Origin: Isoptericola cucumis
GTDB lineage: Bacteria; Actinomycetota; Actinomycetes; Actinomycetales; Cellulomonadaceae
Assembly: GCF_014635665.1 (NCBI RefSeq)
Contig: NZ_BMDG01000014.1
Coordinates: 1-64,000, forward strand
Direction: 5' to 3'
DNA length: 64,000 nucleotides
Of this stretch, positions 33,335 through 41,050 are shown piece after piece; positions within the stretch are counted from its first letter, which is position 1; every line of letters starts with the position of its first letter. Both the position numbers and the translations under genes were made by a program. The notes beneath the pieces are model-generated. The model was not told where the DNA came from. It was given only the letters and a program-made list of their open reading frames with translations, and did not search any database.

Positions 33335-34201
33335 TCACGGGTCGAGCCGGTCCCGGCACAGCTTCTCGAACAGCTCCCGCGCCGCGGCGGACAGCTCGCC
33401 GACCGGCACGTCCGCGCCGTCGAGCCAGGTCACCGGCTGCACGTTGCGCCCCGACGACGTCAGCAGCAGCTGCGCCTCCCCCAGCGCCACCTCGTCGAGC
33501 ACGGTGAAGGGCAGCTCGTCGGGCTCCGCCTCGCGCACGGGCAGGCCCGCCTCGGCGCCCCACTCCAGCAGGAGCGCCCGCGTGATCCCGGCGAGACAGC
33601 CCGCTTCCAGCGGAGGCGTCACGAGCTCGCCGCCGCGCTCGACGAAGACGTTCGAGCCCGTGCCCTCGCACAGCTGGCCCACGGTGTTGGCGAAGATCGA
33701 CTCGTCGCCGCCCTTGCTCACGGCGTCCGCGAGCGCCACGACGTTCTCGGCGTACGACGTGGTCTTGAGCCCGGCCACCGCCGAGTGCTCGTTGCGGGTC
33801 CACGGCGAGCGGGCCGAGCGCGAGGTGGGCGCCATCGCGCTCTCCTGCGCGGCGACGACCACGGTCTGGGCGCCGGGCGTCCGGCCCGAGCCGAGCGGGC
33901 CGACCCCAGCGGTGACGGTGATCCGCAGCCGGCCGTCGAAGGGCCCGCCGCCGCGGACGGCCTCGTCGAGCACGGCGGTCACGCCGTCCCGGACCTTCTG
34001 CTCGTCGGGCGACTCCAGCCCGAGGCCGCGGGCCGACCGCCCGAGGCGCGCGAGGTGGCGCGTCAGCGCGAACGCCTGCCCGTCGAAGACGGTGCACGTC
34101 TCGAAGACGCCGTCGCCCACGGTGATGCCGTGGTCCACCGCGCTCAGCGCACCCTGCCCTTGCTCCACGAGCCGGCCGTCGGCCCAGATCACCATCGTCA
34201 T
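33335..34201 (-). CDS. pabC: aminodeoxychorismate lyase (class IV aminotransferase)
   Basis: A 288-residue PLP enzyme that splits 4-amino-4-deoxychorismate into p-aminobenzoate and pyruvate for folate synthesis. The PLP lysine lies in AGLKTTSYAENV, the fold-type IV segments VDHGITVGDGVFETCTV and CEGTGSNVFVERGGELVTPPLEAGCLAGITR are clear, and length fits. A branched-chain or D-amino-acid aminotransferase is the alternative, but pabB lies about 2 kb upstream on the same strand. The ATG at 34201 is used; a second in-frame ATG is at 34195. Confidence 0.83.
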   Translation of the reverse strand: MTMVIWADGRLVEQGQGALSAVDHGITVGDGVFETCTVFDGQAFALTRHLARLGRSARGLGLESPDEQKVRDGVTAVLDEAVRGGGPFDGRLRITVTAGVGPLGSGRTPGAQTVVVAAQESAMAPTSRSARSPWTRNEHSAVAGLKTTSYAENVVALADAVSKGGDESIFANTVGQLCEGTGSNVFVERGGELVTPPLEAGCLAGITRALLLEWGAEAGLPVREAEPDELPFTVLDEVALGEAQLLLTSSGRNVQPVTWLDGADVPVGELSAAARELFEKLCRDRLDP

Positions 34202-34264
34202 GCGGCCAGTGTGCCCGAATCCGCCGGCGTTCGGGCCCTCATCCCCGGCCGTCACGGGTCGTGC

Positions 34265-34867
34265 TCAGCGCCGGTAGGTCAGGTGGGTGACCTCGGGCGT
34301 GCGACGTACGTGCGTCGCCGTCAGCCCGCGCGGCCCGACGCCGTCGAAGATCCGCACCCCGCCCCGGACGCCGAGGACGACCGGTGCCACGTGCAGCCGC
34401 AGCTCGTCGATCAGCCCCGCGTCGAGGAACTCGTTGATCGTCGTCGCCCCGCCGGCGACGGAGACGTTCCGCTCCCCCGCCGCCTCGCGCGCCCGCTCGA
34501 GGGCGGCCTCCGGGCCGCCGGTGACGAAGTGGAACGTCGTGCCGCCGTCCATCTCGAGCGGCTCGCGCTCGTGGTGCGTCAGCACGAACACGGGCGCGTG
34601 GTACGGCGGGTCGTCGCCCCACCAGCCCTTCCAGTCGAGGTCCCAGTCCCCGCGTCCCGGGGTGAACATGTTGCGCCCCATGACGAAGGCGCCCGCGTCG
34701 ACGATGGCGGCGACCTCGTCGGCGTGGTCGTCGCCGTGGTCGAACATCCAGGCGTGCAGCTTCTCCCCGCCGCCGACGCCGTCGCCGAACGGCTGGTCGA
34801 GCGACTGGTGCGGCCCGGCGGAGAAGCCGTCGAGGGAAATACCGAGGTCACAGGTCACGATGCTCAT
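34265..34867 (-). CDS. dihydrofolate reductase-like (RibD C-terminal domain) family protein
   Basis: A 200-residue protein of the RibD_C/DHFR-like superfamily: MSIVTCDLGISLDGFSAGP at the start, GAFVMGRNMF, then the NADPH-binding SVAGGATTINEFLDAGLIDELRLHVAPVVLG. These proteins are common in actinobacteria, are not true folate enzymes, and mostly lack assigned substrates. The gene stands alone between pabC and a VOC gene, all reading left. Confidence 0.83.
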   Translation of the reverse strand: MSIVTCDLGISLDGFSAGPHQSLDQPFGDGVGGGEKLHAWMFDHGDDHADEVAAIVDAGAFVMGRNMFTPGRGDWDLDWKGWWGDDPPYHAPVFVLTHHEREPLEMDGGTTFHFVTGGPEAALERAREAAGERNVSVAGGATTINEFLDAGLIDELRLHVAPVVLGVRGGVRIFDGVGPRGLTATHVRRTPEVTHLTYRR

Positions 34868-34943
34868 GCCGGGTAGACGGGCGCCGGACGCCGGACTCAT
34901 CGCGGCGGGCGGTCCGGCGCCGGCGGGCGGCCCGGGAGGGCTG

Positions 34944-35327
34944 TCACGCGCCGTCGTAGGTGCCGAACGACCAGATGTTGCCCTCGGGGTCGGTCACGGC
35001 GGCCGTGCGCCCGTACGGCTCGTCGTGCGGGGCCTGCAGCGAGGCCCCGCCGGCGGCCGTGGCCGCGTCGTGCGCACGGTCGACGTCGTCGGTCATCAGG
35101 TAGGCGGACCCGGTGCCGGGCTGCTTCGGCCAGGTCGGCCGTTCTCCGGCGTACGAGCCGAACATGACGCCACCACCGGCGGGCCAGAGGTACTCGGCGT
35201 GGGCGACGTTCGACGGGTCGCCGTCCTCGCGATAGACCTCGTGCTCGGTGAAGCCCACGGCCCGCAGCCAGGTCATCGCCGTCTCGGCGTCGCGGTACGT
35301 CAGCGTCGCCCACAGTCCCACGGTCAT
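34944..35327 (-). CDS. VOC-family protein (glyoxalase/bleomycin-resistance fold)
   Basis: A 127-residue single-domain VOC protein: LWATLTYRDAETAMTWLRAVGFTEHEVYRED, YLMTDDVDRAHDAATAAGGASLQAPHDEPYG and VTDPEGNIWSFGTY. The C-terminal PEGNIWSFG matches the metal-binding strand of the fold, but residues usually binding metal are only partly obvious, so a role as binding protein or dioxygenase-like enzyme stays open. GAAGGAG lies upstream of the ATG. It directly follows the AraC regulator gene (33-base gap), which may control it. Confidence 0.83.
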   Translation of the reverse strand: MTVGLWATLTYRDAETAMTWLRAVGFTEHEVYREDGDPSNVAHAEYLWPAGGGVMFGSYAGERPTWPKQPGTGSAYLMTDDVDRAHDAATAAGGASLQAPHDEPYGRTAAVTDPEGNIWSFGTYDGA

Positions 35328-35360
35328 GGTGGTGCTCCTTCGTCGCGGTTTTCTCGGTCG

Positions 35361-36179
35361 TCACCACCCTGGAGTGCCGTCGACCGGGACGTCTTGAACG
35401 AACGGGAACTCCTCGCGCACCCAGGTGCTCGGGGTGCACCCGGCCAGCGCCGCCCAGTCCCGGGTCATGTGGGCGTGGTCGGCGTACCCGGTGACGGCGG
35501 CGACGTCCGCGAGCGTGCCCCGCCGGTCCCGGACCGCGAGCACCAGTGCCTGCCGCGAGCGCGCCAGCCTGGCCACGCGCCGCAGGTCGCCCGGGGACAG
35601 ACCGCACTCGGCGCGCACCAGGTCCTGCAGGCGCCGGCGGCTGTACCCGACGTCCGCCGCCGTCTCGGCCACGCGGGCACCGCGGGTGAGGCGGGCGAGC
35701 GCTCGGCCGACCTCGGCCCGCGCGGCCGGCTCGCCCCGGCGCGCGAGCGCGTCGAGGAGGGCACGGGCCGTGGTGGCGACGGCGTCCCCGGGGGCGTACG
35801 CGAGCGCCTCCGGAAGGTGCCGCAGCCCCGGGTCGACCTCGTCCAGGGTGGCGAGCTGCCCCGCGAGCTCTCCCGAGGGCAGGCCGAGGAGGGCGCGTGC
35901 CCCGGCGACCGTGAGGTGGACGCTCACGCCGTGCTGGCGCCCGTCGTGGTGGATCGTGGCCGCCCGGGTGTGGAGGCCCGACACGCACGACCACTCCCGC
36001 CTGCGCGAGGCCGGCCGGCCCGCCCACTCGACGTCGAGCGGCTGGTCGAGCGGGAGCTCGAGGGTGACCTCCGGCCCGGGAAGCCCGCGGTGGATCCCTG
36101 GGGCGCCCACGTCGACGTCGTACGCCACGATCGCGGTGACGTACGGCGCGAGCGCACGGGGCACCGGCGAGACGGCCAC
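35361..36179 (-). CDS. AraC-family transcriptional regulator
   Basis: A 272-residue regulator. A N-terminal ligand domain (residues 1-165) precedes two helix-turn-helix units: RVAETAADVGYSRRRLQDLVRAECGLSPGDLRRVARL and LADVAAVTGYADHAHMTRDWAALAGCTPSTWVRE. The GTG start is supported by a leaderless TAGCGT (36191-36186) 6 bases before. The following VOC gene is the nearest candidate target. Confidence 0.88.
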   Translation of the reverse strand: MAVSPVPRALAPYVTAIVAYDVDVGAPGIHRGLPGPEVTLELPLDQPLDVEWAGRPASRRREWSCVSGLHTRAATIHHDGRQHGVSVHLTVAGARALLGLPSGELAGQLATLDEVDPGLRHLPEALAYAPGDAVATTARALLDALARRGEPAARAEVGRALARLTRGARVAETAADVGYSRRRLQDLVRAECGLSPGDLRRVARLARSRQALVLAVRDRRGTLADVAAVTGYADHAHMTRDWAALAGCTPSTWVREEFPFVQDVPVDGTPGW

Positions 36180-36238
36180 GCTGCCACGCTACGCGCGGCG
36201 CGGACCGCTCGCGCCGAGGCCGGCGCGACCCCCAGGAC

Positions 36239-37396
36239 CTACGGGCGGCCCTCGTGCGACGCGAGCCCCACCAGCCGGGCGGCCTTCAGCTCCGTCTCCG
36301 CCCACTCGGCGGCGGGGTCGCTGCCCCAGGTGATCCCGGCGCCGGTGCCGAAGCGCAGCACGCCGGCTCCGGGGCTCTCTTCGCTCCACCAGAAGGTGCG
36401 GATCCCGACGGCCAGCTCGGCGCGCCCGGCGTCGGCGTCGACCCACCCCACGGCCCCGCAGTACGGGCCTCGCGGGACCGGCTCGAGCTCGGCGACGAGA
36501 CGCAGCGCCGCCGACTTGGGCGCCCCCGACACCGAGCCCGGCGGGAACGTCGCCGCCAGCACCCGCCGCCACAGGTCGGGCGCCCGCCCGGTCCCGGAGC
36601 CGGACACGGAGCCCGCGAGGATCCCCCGCACCCGGGAGACCAGGTGCACCAGGCCGGGGTGCTCCTCGACGGCGAGCAGGTCGGTCACCGCGACGGAGCC
36701 GGGCCGGCACACGCGCTGCAGGTCGTTGCGCACGAGGTCGGTGATCATGACGTTCTCGGCGCGGTCCTTGCCGGTGAGGCCGTCCACCGTGCGGGCGGTC
36801 CCCTTGATCGGCCCCGACGCGAGCGCGTCGCCGTCGAGCGACAGGTACACCTCGGGCGAGGCGCTCACCACCCAGACCGGGTCCAGCCCGGAAGACGCCG
36901 GCACGTGCACCGCGGCCGCGTAGGGCGCGGGGTTGCCGACGGCGAGGCGCGCGGCGAGCGCGGCGGCGTCGGGCTCGACGGCCCCCGCGGGCGTGGTCGT
37001 CGCGGGCAGGGGCGCCGACAGCACCCGGCACACGTTGACCTGGTACACCTCGCCCGCACGCACCTGGTCGCGCACGCGCGAGACGGCGCGTTGATACGTC
37101 TCGCGGTCCATCGAGCTGCGCCACGCCGTCGGTGCCGGACCGCGCCACCGCCCCGCGTCGTCGTCCGGCGCCGCCGGGCCCACCTCGGCGAACCGCCAGG
37201 CCCGGGCCCGGCCGGGTCGCCCCCCGACGTCGCCGTCGACGCCGAGCGGCGCCTCGAAGTCGGCGACGACGAACCAGGTCCCGCCGGCGGCGAGGCGTTC
37301 GGGCTCGCGCAACAGGTCCACGCACTCCACGGCGTGGCGCGCGCGACGCCCCGCGAACGTGGCCCAGGACGGGGCCCGTGTGATCGGCTGCTGCAC
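36239..37396 (-). CDS. pabB: aminodeoxychorismate synthase component I
   Basis: A 385-residue chorismate-binding enzyme that aminates chorismate to 4-amino-4-deoxychorismate. The decisive motif is PIKGTARTVDG: a lysine in place of the alanine of anthranilate synthase marks PabB. Chorismate/Mg2+ segments RAENVMITDLVRNDLQRVC and LVHLVSRVRG follow, then GSVSGAPKSAALRLV. No glutamine amidotransferase domain (PabA) is fused or adjacent. GTG 37396 lies 6 bases after TAGCGT, so it is leaderless. It supplies the substrate of the PabC-like protein at 33335. Confidence 0.87.
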   Translation of the reverse strand: MQQPITRAPSWATFAGRRARHAVECVDLLREPERLAAGGTWFVVADFEAPLGVDGDVGGRPGRARAWRFAEVGPAAPDDDAGRWRGPAPTAWRSSMDRETYQRAVSRVRDQVRAGEVYQVNVCRVLSAPLPATTTPAGAVEPDAAALAARLAVGNPAPYAAAVHVPASSGLDPVWVVSASPEVYLSLDGDALASGPIKGTARTVDGLTGKDRAENVMITDLVRNDLQRVCRPGSVAVTDLLAVEEHPGLVHLVSRVRGILAGSVSGSGTGRAPDLWRRVLAATFPPGSVSGAPKSAALRLVAELEPVPRGPYCGAVGWVDADAGRAELAVGIRTFWWSEESPGAGVLRFGTGAGITWGSDPAAEWAETELKAARLVGLASHEGRP

Positions 37397-37443
37397 AGCA
37401 GCACGCTAGACGCTGCGACGCCGCGCCCCGCACGGGGAGGCGA

Positions 37444-37473
37444 TTGGACGGACCGGAAGGCGTCCACTAATGT
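37444..37473 (+). promoter_or_regulatory. promoter of the first tRNA cluster
   Basis: TTGGAC (37444-37449) and TAATGT (37468-37473) separated by 18 bp, about 50 bases before tRNA-Gly. The same two hexamers precede the second cluster (37916-37946), so both copies are probably expressed. Confidence 0.75.
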
Positions 37474-37523
37474 TTGGGGCGCGCCGAAACGCCGGTCACC
37501 GCAGGGTGGCCAGGTTCGGTCGC

Positions 37524-37596
37524 GCGGATGTGGCTCAGTTGGTAGAGCATCACCTTGCCAAGGTGAGGGTCGCGGGTTCGAGTCCCGTCATCCGCT
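37524..37596 (+). tRNA. tRNA-Gly (anticodon GCC), copy 1
   Basis: 73-base cloverleaf: acceptor GCGGATG/CATCCGC, D-arm GGCTCAGTTGGTAGAGC, anticodon loop TTGCCAA (GCC), T-arm GCGGGTTCGAGTCCCGT. Discriminator T; no CCA encoded. Identical to the gene at 37993. Confidence 0.97.
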
Positions 37597-37651
37597 CGGA
37601 GGCCCAACTCTCTGATCGACTCGTCACGAGCGTCGGGAGAGCACGTCTCAA

Positions 37652-37722
37652 GGTGGGTTGGCCGAGAGGCGAGGCAGCGGCCTGCAAAGCCGTATACACG
37701 GGTTCGAATCCCGTACCCACCT
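37652..37722 (+). tRNA. tRNA-Cys (anticodon GCA)
   Basis: 71-base gene: acceptor GGTGGGT/ACCCACC, anticodon loop CTGCAAA (GCA), T-arm ACGGGTTCGAATCCCGT, discriminator T, no encoded CCA. It lies between the Gly and Val genes of the first cluster only; the second cluster lacks it. Confidence 0.97.
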
Positions 37723-37730
37723 CGCAGCAC

Positions 37731-37805
37731 GGGCGATTGGCGCAGCGGTAGCGCGCTTCCCTGACACGGAAGAGGTCACTGGTTCGATCCCAGTATCGCC
37801 CACCA
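37731..37805 (+). tRNA. tRNA-Val (anticodon GAC), copy 1
   Basis: Cloverleaf with acceptor GGGCGAT/ATCGCCC, anticodon loop CTGACAC (GAC, reads GTC), T-arm ACTGGTTCGATCCCAGT. Discriminator A at 37802 is followed by an encoded CCA. The body differs from tRNA-Val(CAC) at 33166 mainly in the anticodon arm, showing common origin. Confidence 0.97.
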
Positions 37806-37807
37806 CC

Positions 37808-37841
37808 ACGAAGGCCCCGGACCCTGGTCCGGGGCCTTCGT
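37808..37841 (+). terminator. terminator of the first tRNA cluster
   Basis: Perfect 16-bp stem ACGAAGGCCCCGGACC (37808-37823) with CT loop and right arm 37826-37841, beginning three bases after tRNA-Val. The downstream sequence TCGTCC has only scattered T, as often in actinobacterial terminators. Confidence 0.85.
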
Positions 37842-37915
37842 CGTCCCCGTGGACACCACCCCTCCGGTGCCGTGCGCACGGCACCGTCCTGGCGTCGCAG
37901 GTCACAGGCCCGCGA

Positions 37916-37946
37916 TTGGACCTTCTCGCCTCTGGTCCAGTAATGT
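37916..37946 (+). promoter_or_regulatory. promoter of the second tRNA cluster
   Basis: TTGGAC (37916-37921) and TAATGT (37941-37946), 19 bp apart, 47 bases before the second tRNA-Gly. Hexamers identical to those of cluster one, spacer sequence different. Confidence 0.72.
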
Positions 37947-37992
37947 TCCTCAGGCGCCGGGAGCGCAGGGGAAGCCCGAAGGACCCGGTCGC

Positions 37993-38065
37993 GCGGATGT
38001 GGCTCAGTTGGTAGAGCATCACCTTGCCAAGGTGAGGGTCGCGGGTTCGAGTCCCGTCATCCGCT
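37993..38065 (+). tRNA. tRNA-Gly (anticodon GCC), copy 2
   Basis: Identical over all 73 bases to the gene at 37524, with the same GGTCGC immediately upstream. Part of the duplicated Gly-Val cluster. Confidence 0.97.
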
Positions 38066-38107
38066 CAGTGCTCTGCACCCCTCGGAGCAGGGGCGCAGCA
38101 GCCGTAC

Positions 38108-38182
38108 GGGCGATTGGCGCAGCGGTAGCGCGCTTCCCTGACACGGAAGAGGTCACTGGTTCGATCCCAGTATCGCCCACCA
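38108..38182 (+). tRNA. tRNA-Val (anticodon GAC), copy 2
   Basis: Identical to the gene at 37731 including encoded CCA. The spacer from tRNA-Gly is only 42 bases, since no tRNA-Cys lies between. Confidence 0.97.
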
Positions 38183-38184
38183 CC

Positions 38185-38218
38185 ACGAAGGCCCCGGACC
38201 CCGGTCCGGGGCCTTCGT
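38185..38218 (+). terminator. terminator of the second tRNA cluster
   Basis: The same 16-bp stem as at 37808, with a CC instead of CT loop (arms 38185-38200 and 38203-38218). The identity with the first terminator shows it was part of the duplicated segment. Confidence 0.85.
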
Positions 38219-38259
38219 CGTCCGGCCGGGCGTCGGCACCTCGGCGTACCGTCGAAGAC

Positions 38260-38586
38260 ATGTGCCGCAACATCACCACGCTGCGCGGGCTCGAGCCCGC
38301 CGCCACCGACGAAGAGATCCAGGCCGCCGCCGAGCAGTTCGTGCGGAAGGTCACGGGGGTGCAGCGCTCGGCGAGCGCACCCACCCGGGAACCCTGCGAG
38401 CGCGCGACCGCGGAGATCGCCGCGATCGTCACCCGCCTGCTCGACGAGCTCCCCGCCCGGCGCCAACCGCCCAAGACCGTGCCGCCCCTGCGGCGCGAGG
38501 AGGTCCAGGCCCGGATCGCCGCGCGGCAGGCCGCGCGCGAGGAGCACGAGCGGATGCACGAGCTCGGGATCGCCCACTCGCACTGA
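38260..38586 (+). CDS. DUF2277 family protein
   Basis: A 108-residue conserved actinobacterial protein. It opens with the family signature MCRNITTLRGLEPAATDEEIQ and continues AAEQFVRKVTGVQRSA; the C-terminal half is a charged helix. Function is unknown. The ATG lies 7 bases after TACCGT (38247-38252), so it should be leaderless. Confidence 0.85.
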   Translation: MCRNITTLRGLEPAATDEEIQAAAEQFVRKVTGVQRSASAPTREPCERATAEIAAIVTRLLDELPARRQPPKTVPPLRREEVQARIAARQAAREEHERMHELGIAHSH

Positions 38587-38629
38587 CTCCCCACCGGTCA
38601 CGGACGTCTCAGCCGTTAGGCTCGCCCGC

Positions 38630-38920
38630 GTGAGTTCCGCACGCGACGACACCGTCGGCCCCGTCTCCGCGACGATGCACCGCGCGAAGGCGCACGCCAG
38701 AGCCGCGCACGTCACGGTCGGGCAGGTCCGGCACGACGCGGGCGGCGGCACCCAGATCGACTGCTCCTGCGGGATGGTGCTGACCAACGGGCCGGAGTGG
38801 TCGCTCGACGAGCACATCCGGCTGCACCGGGCGGAGGCCCGCTACGTCGCGCTGAGCCGGGTCGCCCCCGCGGGTATGCCGCGCCTCGTCCCGGTCGGCG
38901 CCGACCGGCTGCCCCGCTGA
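38630..38920 (+). CDS. hypothetical 96-residue protein with CxC...HxxxH motif
   Basis: Not recognised. The centre reads IDCSCGMVLTNGPEWSLDEHIRLHR: a Cys-x-Cys pair followed about 20 residues later by His-x3-His, which would suit a zinc finger. N-terminus polar, C-terminus APAGMPRLVPVGADRL. GTG 38630 is preceded by TAGGCT at 7 bases (leaderless). Codon use is like that of its neighbours. Confidence 0.7.
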   Translation: MSSARDDTVGPVSATMHRAKAHARAAHVTVGQVRHDAGGGTQIDCSCGMVLTNGPEWSLDEHIRLHRAEARYVALSRVAPAGMPRLVPVGADRLPR

Positions 38921-38960
38921 CCACGCCGACGGCGGTCGCGGGCCGGGCCGGTCGGGCCGG

Positions 38961-39227
38961 TCACAGCTCGTCGGGATCGTCCCACGACACCCCGCTCGAC
39001 GCCTCGATCGGGTCGAGCTCCTGTGCCGTCAGCGACGTGGGCGCCTTGCTCGCGTCTCCCCCGGGCCGCGGGTCCGGGTGCGGGTCGCCCGCGGCGTGCC
39101 GGCGCGGCGCGATCCGCGCCTGGGACGCGATGGACTCCTCGAGCTCCTGACCCCACCGCTCCGGCTCGCGCGCGGACCCCCCGTCCGTCGTCGCCGACGA
39201 GGTACCAGGGGTCTCAGGGCTGCTCAT
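38961..39227 (-). CDS. hypothetical hydrophilic 88-residue protein
   Basis: Low-complexity, acidic and Ser/Thr/Pro-rich (SSPETPGTSSATTDGGSA at the start, SSGVSWDDPDEL at the end), with no cysteine and no membrane segment. Probably largely unstructured. A TACTTC box 6 bases before the ATG may be its -10. No family is recognised; the call as a real gene rests on codon pattern and position. Confidence 0.5.
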   Translation of the reverse strand: MSSPETPGTSSATTDGGSAREPERWGQELEESIASQARIAPRRHAAGDPHPDPRPGGDASKAPTSLTAQELDPIEASSGVSWDDPDEL

Positions 39228-39357
39228 GTACCAGAAGTAGCAGGCGGCGGGTCGACACGCCCTCGCTTGGCACACTTTTTTATCGCCACGAGGTCCCCTC
39301 ATTCCCGGGACCGGTCCTCCACGACGGACAGCTGCCCGCGTGGCTAGAGTGTCGGCC

Positions 39358-41001
39358 GTGACCGCTGCCGATCCGGGCCTCGAGGTACCGCAGGAGCTGG
39401 GCCCTCCGCCGCCCGCCCCGCGCGCCCGGGACCGGTGGCCGGGAGCGCGACCGCTGGTCTGGGCGCCGCGCGCGCGGACGGTCGAGGTGGTCCTCCCCCA
39501 CGCCGACGGCACGCAGGACCGCCGGCCCATGCGCCTCGTCGGGGCCCACGAGCCCGGGTACTGGCGCGCCGACCAGGAGCTCGACGACGGGACGGACTAC
39601 TACTTCTCCGTCGATCACGCCGCTCCGGTCCCCGACCCGTGCAGCCCGCACCTGCCGGGCGGCCTCACGGGGCCCAGCCGGGTCCTGGGCCGGGACTTCG
39701 GCTGGACCGACCACGACTGGCACGGACGCGACCTGTCTCGGGCTCCCCTGCTGCACGTCGACGTCGCGACGTTCACCCCGGCCGGCACCCTCGACGCGGC
39801 CGCGCAGCTGCTCGACGACGTCGCCGCGACCGGTGTCGCCGGCGTCGAGCTGTCCCCCGTCTCGGCCTTCGACCCCGCCCGCGGACCGGCGGCCGGTGTC
39901 CGGCTCTTCGCGGTGCACGGGCCCTACGGCGGCCCGCAGGCGCTCCAGCGGTTCGTCGACGCCGCGCACGGCGCGGGCCTCGCCGTCGTCCTGGACCTCC
40001 CCCACCGCTGGGCCGTGGCCGACGACCTGGGCCTGCACGCCTTCGGCCCGTACGCCGTCGGGTCGCGCATCGGGCCACGCACGGGCGCCCGCCCCGGCCC
40101 CGCCGGGACCGACAGCCCTCGGATCAACCTCGACGGCGCGGGGAGCCGCGGCCCCCGCGACTTCCTCGTCGCCGACGCCGAGCGCTGGCTGTGCGACTTC
40201 CACGTCGACGGCCTGCTGCTCGACATCGAGGCGCTCGTCGACCGCTCCCCCGTCCCGTTCCTCACCGAGCTGGGCGAACGGGTCCACGCCCTGAGCGAGC
40301 GCCTGGGGCGCCCGTTGACCCTGCTCACCGACGGGCCCGGCCGCAGCGACCGGCTCATCACCGTCGTGCACGGCATCCTCGGCGCGCCCGGCGACGCCGG
40401 GCGGGTCGAGGACCTGCACCGCCTCGCACAGCTCGTCTTCCCCGCCGCGCCGGCGTGGCGGCCGCCGAGCCACCGCCGCGCCCGGCGGGCCGCCCAGCGG
40501 GCCGCGTCCGTGCTCGTCGAGGACCTCACGCGGCTCCCGGCCGCCGCCCGGGCCGTGCCGTGGTCCCACGACACCGTCCGGCCGGCGCCGACGACCGACG
40601 ACGACCGCGCCTGCCTCCTCACGTTCGCCCTGCTCGCAGGCACGCCGCCGGTGCTGGACACCGAGCACGTCCCGGTCGGGCTCGACGATCCCGCGTCCCG
40701 GCGGCTCGTCGCCTGGACCGGCGCCCTGGTGGACCTGCGGCCCGAGGTGACGGCCGAGCTCGACGTCGAGGTCGAGATCCACACCGAGGGCGAGGTCCTC
40801 CTGTGCCGCCGGGGGTCCGCGGCGATCGCGCTCGCCACGGGCGCGTCGCCGGCCGTCCTCGACCTGGGCGCGCTCCCGTCGCACCTGGGCCCGTGGCGGC
40901 CCGTGGCCGCCTGGGACCCGGACGGGGTCCGGCACGAGGACGGACGGCTCACGCTGCCCCCACGGGCTCCCGTGGTGCTCCAGGCCTCGGACCGGGCCTG
41001 A
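39358..41001 (+). CDS. degenerate malto-oligosyltrehalose trehalohydrolase (TreZ)-like protein
   Basis: A 547-residue protein with TreZ architecture: N-terminal sandwich (LVWAPRARTVEVVLPHADG, EPGYWRADQELDDGTDYYF), an alpha-amylase-type barrel (YGGPQALQRFVDAAHGAGLAVVLD) and a C-terminal sandwich. Active-site segments are altered. The usual VVYNH after the third strand is LPHRW, the nucleophile region keeps an aspartate (LLLDIEALVDRS), and the acid/base segment LIAESD reads LLTDGPGRSD with no glutamate. It has lost key residues and is probably not a normal hydrolase. No treY or treS lies nearby. GTG 39358 is 7 bases after TAGAGT. Confidence 0.7.
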   Translation: MTAADPGLEVPQELGPPPPAPRARDRWPGARPLVWAPRARTVEVVLPHADGTQDRRPMRLVGAHEPGYWRADQELDDGTDYYFSVDHAAPVPDPCSPHLPGGLTGPSRVLGRDFGWTDHDWHGRDLSRAPLLHVDVATFTPAGTLDAAAQLLDDVAATGVAGVELSPVSAFDPARGPAAGVRLFAVHGPYGGPQALQRFVDAAHGAGLAVVLDLPHRWAVADDLGLHAFGPYAVGSRIGPRTGARPGPAGTDSPRINLDGAGSRGPRDFLVADAERWLCDFHVDGLLLDIEALVDRSPVPFLTELGERVHALSERLGRPLTLLTDGPGRSDRLITVVHGILGAPGDAGRVEDLHRLAQLVFPAAPAWRPPSHRRARRAAQRAASVLVEDLTRLPAAARAVPWSHDTVRPAPTTDDDRACLLTFALLAGTPPVLDTEHVPVGLDDPASRRLVAWTGALVDLRPEVTAELDVEVEIHTEGEVLLCRRGSAAIALATGASPAVLDLGALPSHLGPWRPVAAWDPDGVRHEDGRLTLPPRAPVVLQASDRA

Positions 41002-41050
41002 CCGGCGCGCGCGTCGCCACACGGACGACGCGGACGACCACGACGGCCGG

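Noticed and set aside
34265-34867. True dihydrofolate reductase because of pab neighbours
   Set aside because: The sequence is of the RibD_C-like group with AGGATTINEFLDAGLIDEL; folate-site residues of FolA are not seen.
36239-37396. Anthranilate synthase component I (TrpE) or isochorismate synthase
   Set aside because: The PIKGT lysine marks PabB, and no trp or menaquinone genes are nearby.
37524-38218. tRNA duplication as integration (att) sites of a mobile element
   Set aside because: No integrase, phage or plasmid gene lies between or beside the copies; only a spacer of about 150 bases separates the clusters.
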